DNA of 64,000 nucleotides. Origin: Lepidodermella squamata. Taxonomy: Eukaryota > Gastrotricha. Numbering within the stretch: position 1 is the first letter of the stretch; each line of letters starts with the position of its first letter. Positions 10,101-18,390 of the stretch are shown in pieces. The notes beneath the pieces were generated by a model. That model was not told the DNA's origin. It saw nothing but the letters and a program-made list of their open reading frames with translations, and made no database searches. A program made the translations under genes and the position numbers. The DNA is taken from the NCBI GenBank assembly GCA_047495785.1, contig JBLDXI010000033.1, positions 1,798,001-1,862,000 on the forward strand, read 5' to 3'.

Positions 10101-12592
10101 GCTCTGACAAGCGGGTCAGACGATGATGAGCTTGATTTTTCAGACATTTATTATCTATCAGCTCCGGAGGCTTCCGCTCTAACAGCTTCAAAGGACAGTC
10201 CTAAACGCATTACCTGCTATCGTCTGGATACAAATACGTGAGTTATCGAGTGAAATCTGAAAAATGATTTGAAATTGTTTTCGGCAGATTAACGCGAGCC
10301 TTCAAAAAGACGCACGATCCGAGGCACATTCAAACACCTCTTGCGTTGTCTCCGACTAACAGTGATGTTACATCTCGTGGGGGATCGACGCGAAAAATGG
10401 GAATAAATGACTTCGCAATCGTCGCTCTTCTGCCTTCAACAGATTCGTTTTCGCACATGTTTTACGTAGTTGATCATCACAGCTCCCAGCAGCATTTGAC
10501 CGTCGACCAGCCGCCGGATGATTCGACGAAGAAAAGCTACGTCATGCGATGGGTGTTGCGGCAGCGAGCTGAAGCCGCTGGTATGGCGGATCGGTTGAAA
10601 AGCGAACGAAATCACCTGTTGATAAGCCAATCATGTCACTTCATAGTTAGGTAAAAAATTTAAAAATAGTTTTTAAATCCCACCAATTGGCACTCATGGA
10701 TCATTTTTTTTTATAAATATTTCATTTTTCTTGGGTTCAAATATTTGCACCAGTAAAAATGAGGTTCCAGCTCTAGATTTAAGCGTCGTGGCACTAAACT
10801 TATCCGATTCTTCGCGATTTCGGCGTTTTCGTTTTTTGATCGATACTGATGCCCTCCCTGGACTTGGGAATTTTCATTTTAGCAACATGCTGCCCTAAGC
10901 TACGTAGAAAAATTATCGATGTTGGGTTCCAATACGCCTGATATCTGGAAAATCACTGATTTTTTAAATTGATACTTGGAATCTCAAATCTCAAATTTAG
11001 TGCTGGAACCCTAAATTTAGGATGCGTACTTGGCGCACCTATTTTTCTTGAACCTAAAAAGATCCAAATTAACTCTAGCGCTGGAACCCTAAATTTGATG
11101 TATCTACTTGGCATACTGTGGTGTGGGGCAACTTGGCCATAAAAGTCGCCTTCTGGTCGATTTCACATCGAGAAAAGCTTTTTTCACGAATTTGTTTCAT
11201 AGGAACATTCCTTGCCACCTGAGCTACAACTTCCTTTTTACCGAATTCGAAAATCGTTTTTAAATGACAAGAAAAGTCAGTACCTTAACTTTAAGGCGCT
11301 GAGATTTTGAGCATTTTTAATAGGGAATTCTGGGATCGGAGGATAACACCGTTTTCACAGAAAGATTCATCACGGTGATATCTCTCAAATGACACCTTGA
11401 ACTCGGAACTCATTGAGAAAAAATACATTAACATGTTTTAATTTTTTAATTTATTTATCAATTTATTTTTGTTCCCAATGAAACATGATTTTTTCTTTGA
11501 TTTTCAATTAATTAGGTGCTAAAATTTTCGAAAATTGGCTCCACTCCGTGTTTGTGATCGAATTTGATATTGTTGAATTTTTCTACCAGATTGATAACGA
11601 CGATGCAAGATCGAATTTCCGTGTACTTCGTCTTCGAAAGCTGTTTGGGAGGTACCCTGGAATCGCTTTTAAAAGACCACATAAACACCGAGTGTTTAAA
11701 CACCCACAACTCATCTTTCTCCCTATTGTCGCCGTTTCGCCGAACAAGCCGACCGACCGGCGGTGTCACATCTCCAGCCGGCATCGAAGAAGACCTTGCT
11801 CGCTTCTATCTAGCCTGCGTCATTGAGGCGCTGGATTTTCTCCACCAAAACGCGATTGTCCACAGAAACGTGTGCCCATCCAGCGTTTGGATCGCGGCTG
11901 ATGGTTACGCGAAATTAGGCGACCTCACCTGGTCGAAATCAGTCGGACTTCGATCTCGTACCTTCTCATTATGCGGGCCAGTTGAACGGCTAGCGCCTGA
12001 AGTTATGCTTAACAAAGGCCACGGTTTAGCGGCTGATCGGTGGAGCGTTGGAATTTTACTCTACGAAATGCTTGTCGGAAAACAGCCGTTTTTACGCGAC
12101 GATCCTATGCTGACTTGTTCGGCTATACTTCAGCACGCATCTAGCGATCAAACGTTTGATTTTTTCGATTTCCCACGTCGCGTGGGTAAAAGTGCTCGCG
12201 ACGTAATCCGGCGACTCTGCCGGCCTGTTGCTTCCGATCGACTGAATTTTGATGAATTGCGAATTCACGGGTTTTTCTCCCAGCCTGGGAATAACAACCC
12301 TCCGTTCGATTGGACTGCCCTGCGAGATTTGACAGTGGTCCCGCCCTATGTGCCTCAAGTCGTTCATGCGACTGATTTCAGTCAGGTCTTGGGAGCAAGG
12401 AAGTTGAATGGATCTATGCCAGTTGCGTCGCTGATGAGTACCTGTAATAATGGTGGGATAGCTGGCTTATCGGAGATACTGCCCGCTGATTATGACACGG
12501 ATCCTGAGAAGGTTTCATCGCGGCACCATTACATGTCCATGTCGAAATCTGACACAATGTCAAGCTGTGGAGACTGGGCCAAAGAATTTTAA
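7141..12592 (+). CDS. PKG-like protein with degenerate (pseudo)kinase domain
   Basis: Homologue of cGMP-dependent protein kinase, 880 residues. Exons 7141-8067, 9888-10237, 10288-10650 and 11590-12592; all joins keep frame. Order: coiled-coil dimerisation region (about 55-105), cyclic-nucleotide domain A (about 190-275, phosphate cassette FGELAVIYNAPRSATV intact), degraded domain B (about 285-420, cassette lost), then a PKG-type kinase fold. The fold is certain from YFVFESCLGG, FYLACVIEALDFLH and APEVMLNKGH...DRWSVGILLYE. Catalytic residues are altered. The glycine loop is missing. The Val-Ala-Ile-Lys lysine appears as Arg 513. HRD is HRN at 638-640, followed by VCPSS instead of LKPEN. DFG is DLT at 658-660, with the Asp kept. 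It is therefore probably a pseudokinase that may still bind cGMP at site A. Intron 1 (1,820 bp) hosts four antisense loci. Confidence 0.85.
8165..8246 (-). tRNA. tRNA-Ser (UGA)
   Basis: 82-base class II tRNA on the minus strand. The acceptor stem GCTGCTA pairs with TGGCAGC, followed by discriminator G, as expected for serine. The anticodon loop is CTTGAAA (TGA). There is a long variable arm and a T-loop GGTTCAAATCC. It lies antisense inside intron 1 of the PKG-like gene. No intron. Confidence 0.92.
8402..8646 (-). pseudogene. U2 snRNA copy interrupted by a 51-bp insertion
   Basis: On the minus strand it begins ATCGCTTCTCGGCC at 8646 and contains GGCTAAGATCAAAG, the branch-site recognition segment GTGTAGTATCTGTTCTT, an Sm-like GAATTTTGG and the loop TATTGCAGTAC near its 3' end, all diagnostic of U2. 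Between GATCAAAG and TGTAGTATC, where normal U2 is continuous, sit 51 extra bases bounded by TCAAAG on both sides. This would separate the U6-pairing and branch-pairing elements, so the copy is probably dead. It lies between tRNA-Ser and tRNA-Gly in the PKG-like intron. Confidence 0.85.
8745..8816 (-). tRNA. tRNA-Gly (UCC)
   Basis: 72 bases on the minus strand: 5' acceptor GCGTCAG pairs with CTGACGC, discriminator A, anticodon loop CTTCCAA (TCC), T-arm CCGGGTTCGACTCCCGG. All four stems form. It is nested antisense in intron 1 of the PKG-like gene, about 100 bases upstream of the U2 copy. Confidence 0.93.
9036..9627 (-). CDS. Secreted Lys/Gly/Ser-rich basic protein, copy A
   Basis: Two exons, 9582-9627 and 9036-9523 (58-bp intron), give 177 residues. 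A clear signal peptide (MRAVFAFAAVVLLALA) is followed by an extremely basic mature chain. It has Ser-Val repeats (KSVSKSVSKSVSISVS, SFSKSVSASVS), repeated GGKKF blocks and an aromatic Ser/Tyr-rich end (SGSYSASNNFSYSVAV). It has no cysteine. The composition resembles structural, adhesive or polyanion-binding secreted proteins, but I recognise no family. The whole gene lies antisense inside intron 1 of the PKG-like gene. A close paralogue is at 45799-46365; it differs mainly in the number of KSVS and GGKKF units. A TATA box sits 83 bases upstream of the ATG. Confidence 0.85.
9710..9716 (-). promoter_or_regulatory. TATA box of secreted gene A
   Basis: TATATAA on the minus strand within GTATATAATCTCG, 83 bases upstream of the ATG at 9627. 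The same 13 bases occur at 85 bases in the paralogue at 46450, so the promoter was duplicated and kept with the gene. Confidence 0.7.
11000..11100. repeat. Two-copy degenerate tandem repeat in PKG-like intron 3
   Basis: The phrase GCTGGAACCCTAAATTT occurs at about 11002 and 11080, each followed by a related TACTTGGC segment: a 78-base period with drift. No coding potential. Confidence 0.45.
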
Positions 12593-13526
12593 CTCCGCTA
12601 TCATATTAGCCGTTTATAGTGTTTATTTCATATTGTTGTATTATTTTCAATAAAATTTTAATGGAGTGAGCACTGCCCTATTAACGAGATCTTGGAGGAA
12701 TAGCTATAAAATATAATAACAGATAATCTCTATTCCTCCAAGGATCGCACGGCTGCGATGCGCGCGGTAGCGGAAACCTGACAAAGTAAAGGAAACTGAA
12801 ATGAAAAAGCGATGGTTTTTGCCTCGAAACAAACGAAGTGACAGCTATCTTGGCAACTGAAGAGATTTTATCGATGTTTTGTTTGCCTTGAGTGACCGAG
12901 TCCCGGGTTTTACAAGGCGCAAGCATATCTACAACTATTAGGTAGGTATAGGTACTTTGCCGAAATGTTACATATGGGCGAACATTATTCGATTTCAAAA
13001 CCCGTTCTAAAAACTCTGCGTAAACTTACACTTCTAAGACTCCGTTTTCAGAGAATCTCGGCGGTTTCGGTTTTCCTATGTGTGTGATTATGTTACAGAA
13101 TTCGCTGCTGCTACTATTGATACGGGAACCAAAATTAGCTCATAAGCTTGAAACCTGCGATTTCTCATCAACCAAAAATTAGCATTTCGCCACCATGAAA
13201 ACAGCTGAGAAAAATTCGGAGATTTTATTTATGTATCAATATAGAGAAACAAATATATAATCGACTAAAAATTGACAGCAGATCAGGGCTTGTTCTCATG
13301 TTCGATGCTCACGATGAACAACCACCAGTTTTTCACAGCTTCTAGCATTGGTCACTCTCTCGCTCTCTCTCCTTCACTCCCGAATGTTTCTCGATGAAAT
13401 TGTAAATGATATAAAAACGTCAACAATTATTTTCCGCGGCTGAAAAAATGCCAAGAATGTGACGGCGGCAACTTTCGAGAAGGCACAACAACAGACTAGG
13501 ATATATAGCAATTGTCATGTTTCATG
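12593..13526. other. Convergent intergenic region, PKG-like to dNK
   Basis: AATAAA at about 12650 probably ends the PKG-like transcript. An inverted repeat at 12688-12703 / 12730-12746 (GGAGGAATAG / CTATTCCTCC core) forms a short hairpin. A 105-codon minus ORF at 12681-12998 has no family resemblance. The 3' UTR of the kinase gene on the other strand occupies the right part. Confidence 0.5.
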
Positions 13527-14605
13527 TCAGTTCGAGGACGACGACGACGAAGCCGCGTGCTGCTCACCCGACCGGCTGCGCTCGAGCAGCGCCGGCACGA
13601 GCACGTCGCGAATCTGCTCGCACACCTGCGGCCACGGTCGCGACGCGTCCAGCACCAGCACGGGACACTTGGGCAGCAGTGGCCTGTCCGTGTCGTAGAT
13701 CAGCGCCCGACTGCTACTGCCGTTGCTGAGAATATTCTTGCTCTGACTCGCGCTCAGATTGGGCAGCAGCCAGTGTTCGTGCCGCTCGTGCAGCTGCTCG
13801 AGGTAGTCCGGGCTCACGACGCGCTCCTCCGGCCGCGCCCGCTCCAGAATGCGCTTGTACACGGTTTCGGGCTGCGTTCGCAGGTACACGATCAGGTTCA
13901 GCGGGCAGCGGTTCGCCTCCGTCAGAAATTTGAACCAGCCGTCCACAACCTGCGGCAAAAAAGTAGTTTTAACTTGATTGAAACGTAATTGAAATCAATA
14001 GAGAAAATGATCGCGAAATCCCCGAAACATTCAAAAATTTTCAAAACGTTATTACTCTCAAAGACGCGGCTACAATATTTCCGCATAGAAGGGATAAAAT
14101 TGACTGACCTCGATTTCGACATCTGACATGAGTTTGTTCTTCTTGAAATTTTCGACGAAACAGTATCGAGCCGAGTAGATGGACCTTTCGAGCACGTGAA
14201 ACGAATGGGCATCTTTGTTATCGAGCACGTTCTGGTGCACGACGAACATGGTCAGCTGAACGTAGCTTTGAAACAAGAAGCCCCACCGCTTCGTATCTTG
14301 ATACATCAGATCCTGAAATTGTGTATAACAATTTATAGCTCAACTCTTTTTATTACGAGAATGGTGGTGCTCACGAGAATATTTTGTCCGCCGAGATTGC
14401 GCCATTTTTCGACCGGTTCTTCATGAACTATGCATTGTGGTAATACTTTTTTCAGTTCGGCTAAAACGCTAGTTTTCCCACTAGCAATATTTCCCTCGAG
14501 TGAAATCTATTACAAAAAATTTACTTGAAATTTCATAAAGTCTGTTGAAATCCTTACCACTGTGCCAAAAAACCGCCTGGTAGCAGTGAAAATTTGCCGA
14601 TTCAT
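13527..14605 (-). CDS. Deoxynucleoside kinase (TK2/dNK type), mitochondrial
   Basis: Salvage kinase that phosphorylates deoxyribonucleosides, 268 residues. Exons 14558-14605, 14375-14506, 14109-14312 and 13527-13949, all in frame. The first exon (MNRQIFTATRRFFGTV) looks like a mitochondrial import sequence. Then come the P-loop GNIASGKTS, EEPVEKWRNLGG, the substrate segment FQSYVQLTM, the ERS motif in LERSIYSARYCFVENF (its Arg/Glu pair is catalytic in the family), VDGWFKF and the lid region RILERARPEE. The order matches animal TK2/dNK/dGK. The C-terminus is long and ends in an Ala/Ser run. It lies 200 bp downstream of TBC1D13 on the same strand, with an acceptor (TTTTCTAG) 16 bases before the ATG, which suggests co-transcription. 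Confidence 0.9.
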
Positions 14606-14805
14606 TAATGTAAAAAATAAATCTAGAAAATTATTAGTATCTTCATTAGGAAAGTTTTAGCGTGACAGCAAGCCATCAAATTTGTCTCTCTCTCAATTAT
14701 ATCACAATGATCAGCAGTGTTTTAAATAAGTACGTTAATCTGTATAATATTGCAAATCGGCCGAAAAATTTCATGAAAGCAGATACAAGAAGTAATGACA
14801 AGAAG

Positions 14806-16087
14806 CTACATTTTTGATCCAGGCCACGGAAAACGAGCGTACAAATCGTGAGCTTGTTGTAAAATTGCCGAAGACTGTACAGCAAATAGCAAATGTAAAG
14901 CATAAAATACTATTTCAAAATTCTCACTTGGCATGGAGGATAATTTTGCAGCAGGCGCAAATTAGTTGTAAAATCGCCGCCGAGAAGTGCATCTCGTTGC
15001 ACTACCAACATCGCACAGCATACGTAAAGCAGAAATCTAAACCTGTTCGGATCGCTGAACATCACGTCCCAAATGTGAAGCAGTTCGGGCAACGGTAGTT
15101 CTTGCGATAGTAACAAGCTGAAAAATCAGTGTATGCGAACAAATTCGAACAAATATTCAGGCTTCATTCGTACCTCAGCCAACGAAACGCGTAATATTGC
15201 GGCTGAATGCGCTGCTGTTCAAGGATGGTCGACACGTGAATGTCAACGGATCGCACGAGTTCGGAAAACGTCGCCAGCTGTCCGCGAACGCCTGTTTCTG
15301 ATTCATCCAGAGATCGGATGAAACAATCTCTAATTTCGCCCATCAGATTCGTAAAACAGAAAAAAGCATCTGCCTCGGCGTGTTTCCGCCACTCTGGATC
15401 TGGGTCGTTCGCAAAAACGTAGTACAACGGGCCCAAGACTTCGTTCATGCCCTGAACATAGCCCTGGCCAGGATTTAGCTTGTAGAAAACAAATAGAATT
15501 CGTTCGATTACTTCCCAGTGGACTTCTTCTGTGTCTGTAAACGACGACCTCGCCGATGCAGAGCCTTTTTGTTCGACTGTACTAAGGCCCATGCGGTCAC
15601 GCACAACTGTTTCCGAGTTCAACTGGGCATTGTGAACACGTAATCGCAGCAACTTCGCCCAGCTTTCATTAATGCCACTGGTAGTCATTTGGAAAAATGC
15701 GAGGTCTGGGGCGATACGACGGCAATCTCGGTCGATCTGCATCAGTACTTCATTGTCAACAAAATAAGACCGCCATTGGCTGTTTTGGCCCGGATTCAAT
15801 GGGTGGTCACACGTTTCTGGCCCGCTATCTCCATTTGGGAGAGCTTCGGATAGAAAACTGTTCAAAAATTGCATGTATAGGCCCCGCTTCTCAGCAAGAA
15901 ACGAGTCAAATTCGCTACGCTTAGGAACGAGGTAATCTAACAGGAGTTTCCAGCACAGTGATCGCATTCCTTTTTCGTCAGGGATGCCGCCGTGGAAACA
16001 TAGCTGACGAAGCTTTTCAATAGGAATAACTTCAGCGTTTAAGCACTCATGGAACGCGTCGATTCGATTTCTGTAGGTATTAGACAT
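14806..16087 (-). CDS. TBC1D13: TBC1 domain family member 13 (Rab GTPase-activating protein)
   Basis: Predicted 390-residue TBC-domain RabGAP. Exons 15174-16087, 14928-15117 and 14806-14874. The TBC hallmarks are present: HGGIPDEKGMRSLCWKLLLDY, the IxxD segment MQIDRDCRRIAPDLAFF (Arg-finger region), YVQGMNEVLGPLYYVF (Gln-finger) and WLSLLLSQELPLPELLHIWD. The C-terminus is NLRLLQNYP then ILQQAHDLY, as in TBC1D13, which acts on Rab35 in mammals. An AG acceptor (CTTTCTAG) lies one base before the ATG, unusual for a normal 5' UTR and suggestive of trans-splicing. Confidence 0.92.
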
Positions 16088-16244
16088 ACTAGAAAGATTT
16101 AATGGTACCTAAACAAACAAAATTAGGAGTTATGATGTCTTGATAAACAAGAACAAGCACATGCGACACCTCGACAATATCCGAGAAATTGAATTTAACC
16201 AGAACAAAAAATGGCACAATCAGGTGGCACTGGCCGTTTTCAAA

Positions 16245-16879
16245 TTCGTGGGTAGAAATGCCCACTCAGAGGGATCCCTCTCAGAGGGCGTCCCTCTCAG
16301 AGGGGCAGCCATTTTAGGGCCTACCTCTTAGAGGGTCCCCTCTCAGAGGGTTCCCTCTAAGAGGGCTCCCTCTTAGAGGGCTCCCTCTCAGAGGGCCCTC
16401 TCAGTGGGCTATTCATTTCCTGTCGCTTCCGGTCATTTCCGCGCCATTTTAAGATCATAATCATTTTTAAACCTTATGCTCTGTAACGCGTTATTTTACC
16501 CGTTTTTGTCACGCGTTATGCATTTTTTTGCATGGGAAAAATGGACAACAAACTGGTGTCACAAAACGTAACGCGTTAAATTGCTCTCAGTGAAGTGATT
16601 TAAGTGATTTTAAACGCCTTGACTCTATTTTGCCATAATAATACTTTCATTTTAAGGCGCTGATTATGATCTTAAAATGGCGCGGAAATGACCGGAAGCG
16701 ACAGGAAATGAATAGCCCACTGAGAGGGCCCTCTGAGAGGGAGCCCTCTAAGAGGGAGCCCTCTTAGAGGGAACCCTCTGAGAGGGGACCCTCTAAGAGG
16801 TAGGCCCTAAAATGGCTGCCCCTCTGAGAGGGACGCCCTCTGAGAGGGATCCCTCTGAGTGGGCATTTCTACCCACGAA
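16245..16879. repeat. Long palindromic foldback with AGAGGG-type repeats
   Basis: Two 219-base arms, 16245-16463 and 16661-16879, appear perfectly or almost perfectly complementary by eye; a 197-base loop separates them. Each arm holds about 14 short units based on CTCAGAGGG / CTCTTAGAGGG, then a unique segment ending at TTTTAAGATCATAATCA. The loop carries CACGCGTTA/AACGCGTTA palindromes. It has no ORF worth naming. Probably a recently formed foldback transposon or an inverted duplication. The next 390 bases to C1GALT1 hold nothing recognisable. Confidence 0.9.
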
Positions 16880-17269
16880 ATTGGACAAGGCTGGCACTGC
16901 ATAGAGCCTCAAGATGACCTTTGAGATCCGGTCACTAGTCCCAGACTTTTTTTGAAAGAGCTGAGAGGGAGTGATTCCACGTCGGAGTTGCTACAAAAGC
17001 GGCCTTGCATGCAATGGGCGCAGAAGGCGCGCCAAGGAAAGGTACCTCTGACTTACCTGATGACGGATCGCGCTTATTTGGGCGTTTTGGTCTCGCGCGC
17101 GCATCATAGAAAATATTAAGCGCCAATTTTCGACCGCGTTAAATGCAAACTATTGCTTTTCAAGTGATCTTAATATTTAAAATGTATGTTGATGCATTAA
17201 ATAAAATTACTATTAGCAACGCGTCGCGCTTCATTCTTTCAACATGGGAACTAACAGAACCTTAGCTTA

Positions 17270-18340
17270 ATGTTGCGCTGGGGCGCAATGCGTTTCCTGT
17301 CTGTTAATTGGAACTTTTTCGTGGCGGGCAGCCTCTTTGGTAGCCTTTGGGCTCTGTGCTGGGTCAAGCTTCTATCCAATGGGGGCTTTTCACGCCTCTT
17401 GAATACAGTTATTTACCAATATCCGATTCTATCATCGCCTCGTATTGCTGAAGGAACGGGTCCGAACCGCGATGGGCCAACTTCTTGGCCGCAAAACATG
17501 AGCATAGCAGAGTTAAAGCCTTCCGCAGGCGTCATTGTCAACTCCACGCTAGCTGAAGACATGACGAGCTCTATTCGAGTGTTTTGCCTTGTAATAACAA
17601 CTGCACAATTCCATAGTGGAAGAGCTCAGGCTGTCAGAAATACATGGGGAAAGCGGTGTAACAGGCTACTGTTTCTGAGCGATGCAAACAATACTGAAAT
17701 TGGTGCTATACCGCTAACAAATACTTCTGGTTATTCATCCATTTGGGGTAAAGTCAGGCGTGGAATGGAGGAAGCTCATTTACATCGCCATGCCTACGAT
17801 TGGTTCTTGAAGGCAGACGACGATACCTTTTTTGTACTGGAAAACTTTCGCTATCTTGTCTCAAAGTACTCTCCTGGTACTCCGTTGTTTATTGGACGCC
17901 TGCAACGCTCTGGCACTCCATCTGGATTTCAGAACGGTGGATCGGGTTATGCGCTGTCAAAGAGAGCGTTGGAACTTCTCCACGATTTATTCATCGTGGA
18001 AGGTATACCGAAACAAATTTGCAATACTTTCGATGACAGCGGGGTCGAGGAAGTTGAAATTGCAAAATGCTTACACGCTGCGGGCGTGAAATTCGTTGAT
18101 TCACGAAGCTCAACTGGAAACCAGCGCTTCTTTCCTTTCATGCCATATGCTCACTTGTTGAACGATACAAGATTTATTGGTTGGCTTCCCAATATCGACT
18201 ATTATCCTTCTGATTATTCCAACTGCTGCGATGACTATGCTGTTTCATTTCACTACATTTCTCCAACTGAGATGTATAGTCTCGAGTATTCTATCTACCG
18301 CTTGCAACCCTTTGGAATACAAAGAAAATACGAGCTTTGA
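17270..18340 (+). CDS. C1GALT1: Core 1 beta-1,3-galactosyltransferase (T-synthase family)
   Basis: Golgi type II glycosyltransferase of the GT31 family, 356 residues in a single exon. It adds galactose to GalNAc-Ser/Thr to make the core 1 O-glycan. A short cytoplasmic N-terminus and a signal-anchor (FFVAGSLFGSLWALCWV) precede the stem. The catalytic part shows RAQAVRNTWGKRC, the metal-binding DDD in WFLKADDDTFF, GGSGYALSKRAL, DSGVEEVEIAKCL and a GNQRFFPFMPYAHL block, in C1GALT1 order. The stop at 18340 is only 50 bp before the ATG of the CFAP92-like gene, with a strong pyrimidine tract and TAG acceptor between them, so the two are probably one operon-like unit. Which C1GALT1 paralogue cannot be said. 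Confidence 0.9.
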   Translation: MLRWGAMRFLSVNWNFFVAGSLFGSLWALCWVKLLSNGGFSRLLNTVIYQYPILSSPRIAEGTGPNRDGPTSWPQNMSIAELKPSAGVIVNSTLAEDMTSSIRVFCLVITTAQFHSGRAQAVRNTWGKRCNRLLFLSDANNTEIGAIPLTNTSGYSSIWGKVRRGMEEAHLHRHAYDWFLKADDDTFFVLENFRYLVSKYSPGTPLFIGRLQRSGTPSGFQNGGSGYALSKRALELLHDLFIVEGIPKQICNTFDDSGVEEVEIAKCLHAAGVKFVDSRSSTGNQRFFPFMPYAHLLNDTRFIGWLPNIDYYPSDYSNCCDDYAVSFHYISPTEMYSLEYSIYRLQPFGIQRKYEL

Positions 18341-18390
18341 CAACATTTCTCTTTTTTTGAATAGAGCTTTATTCAAATTTTTCGATAGTG

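Noticed and set aside
12681-12998. Minus-strand ORF of 105 codons
   Set aside because: No family resemblance, overlaps a hairpin and 3' UTR region, no splice or promoter context.
16250-16870. Regular short repeats considered as a CRISPR array
   Set aside because: Units are about 9-12 bases without spacers, arranged as an inverted palindrome, in an animal genome.
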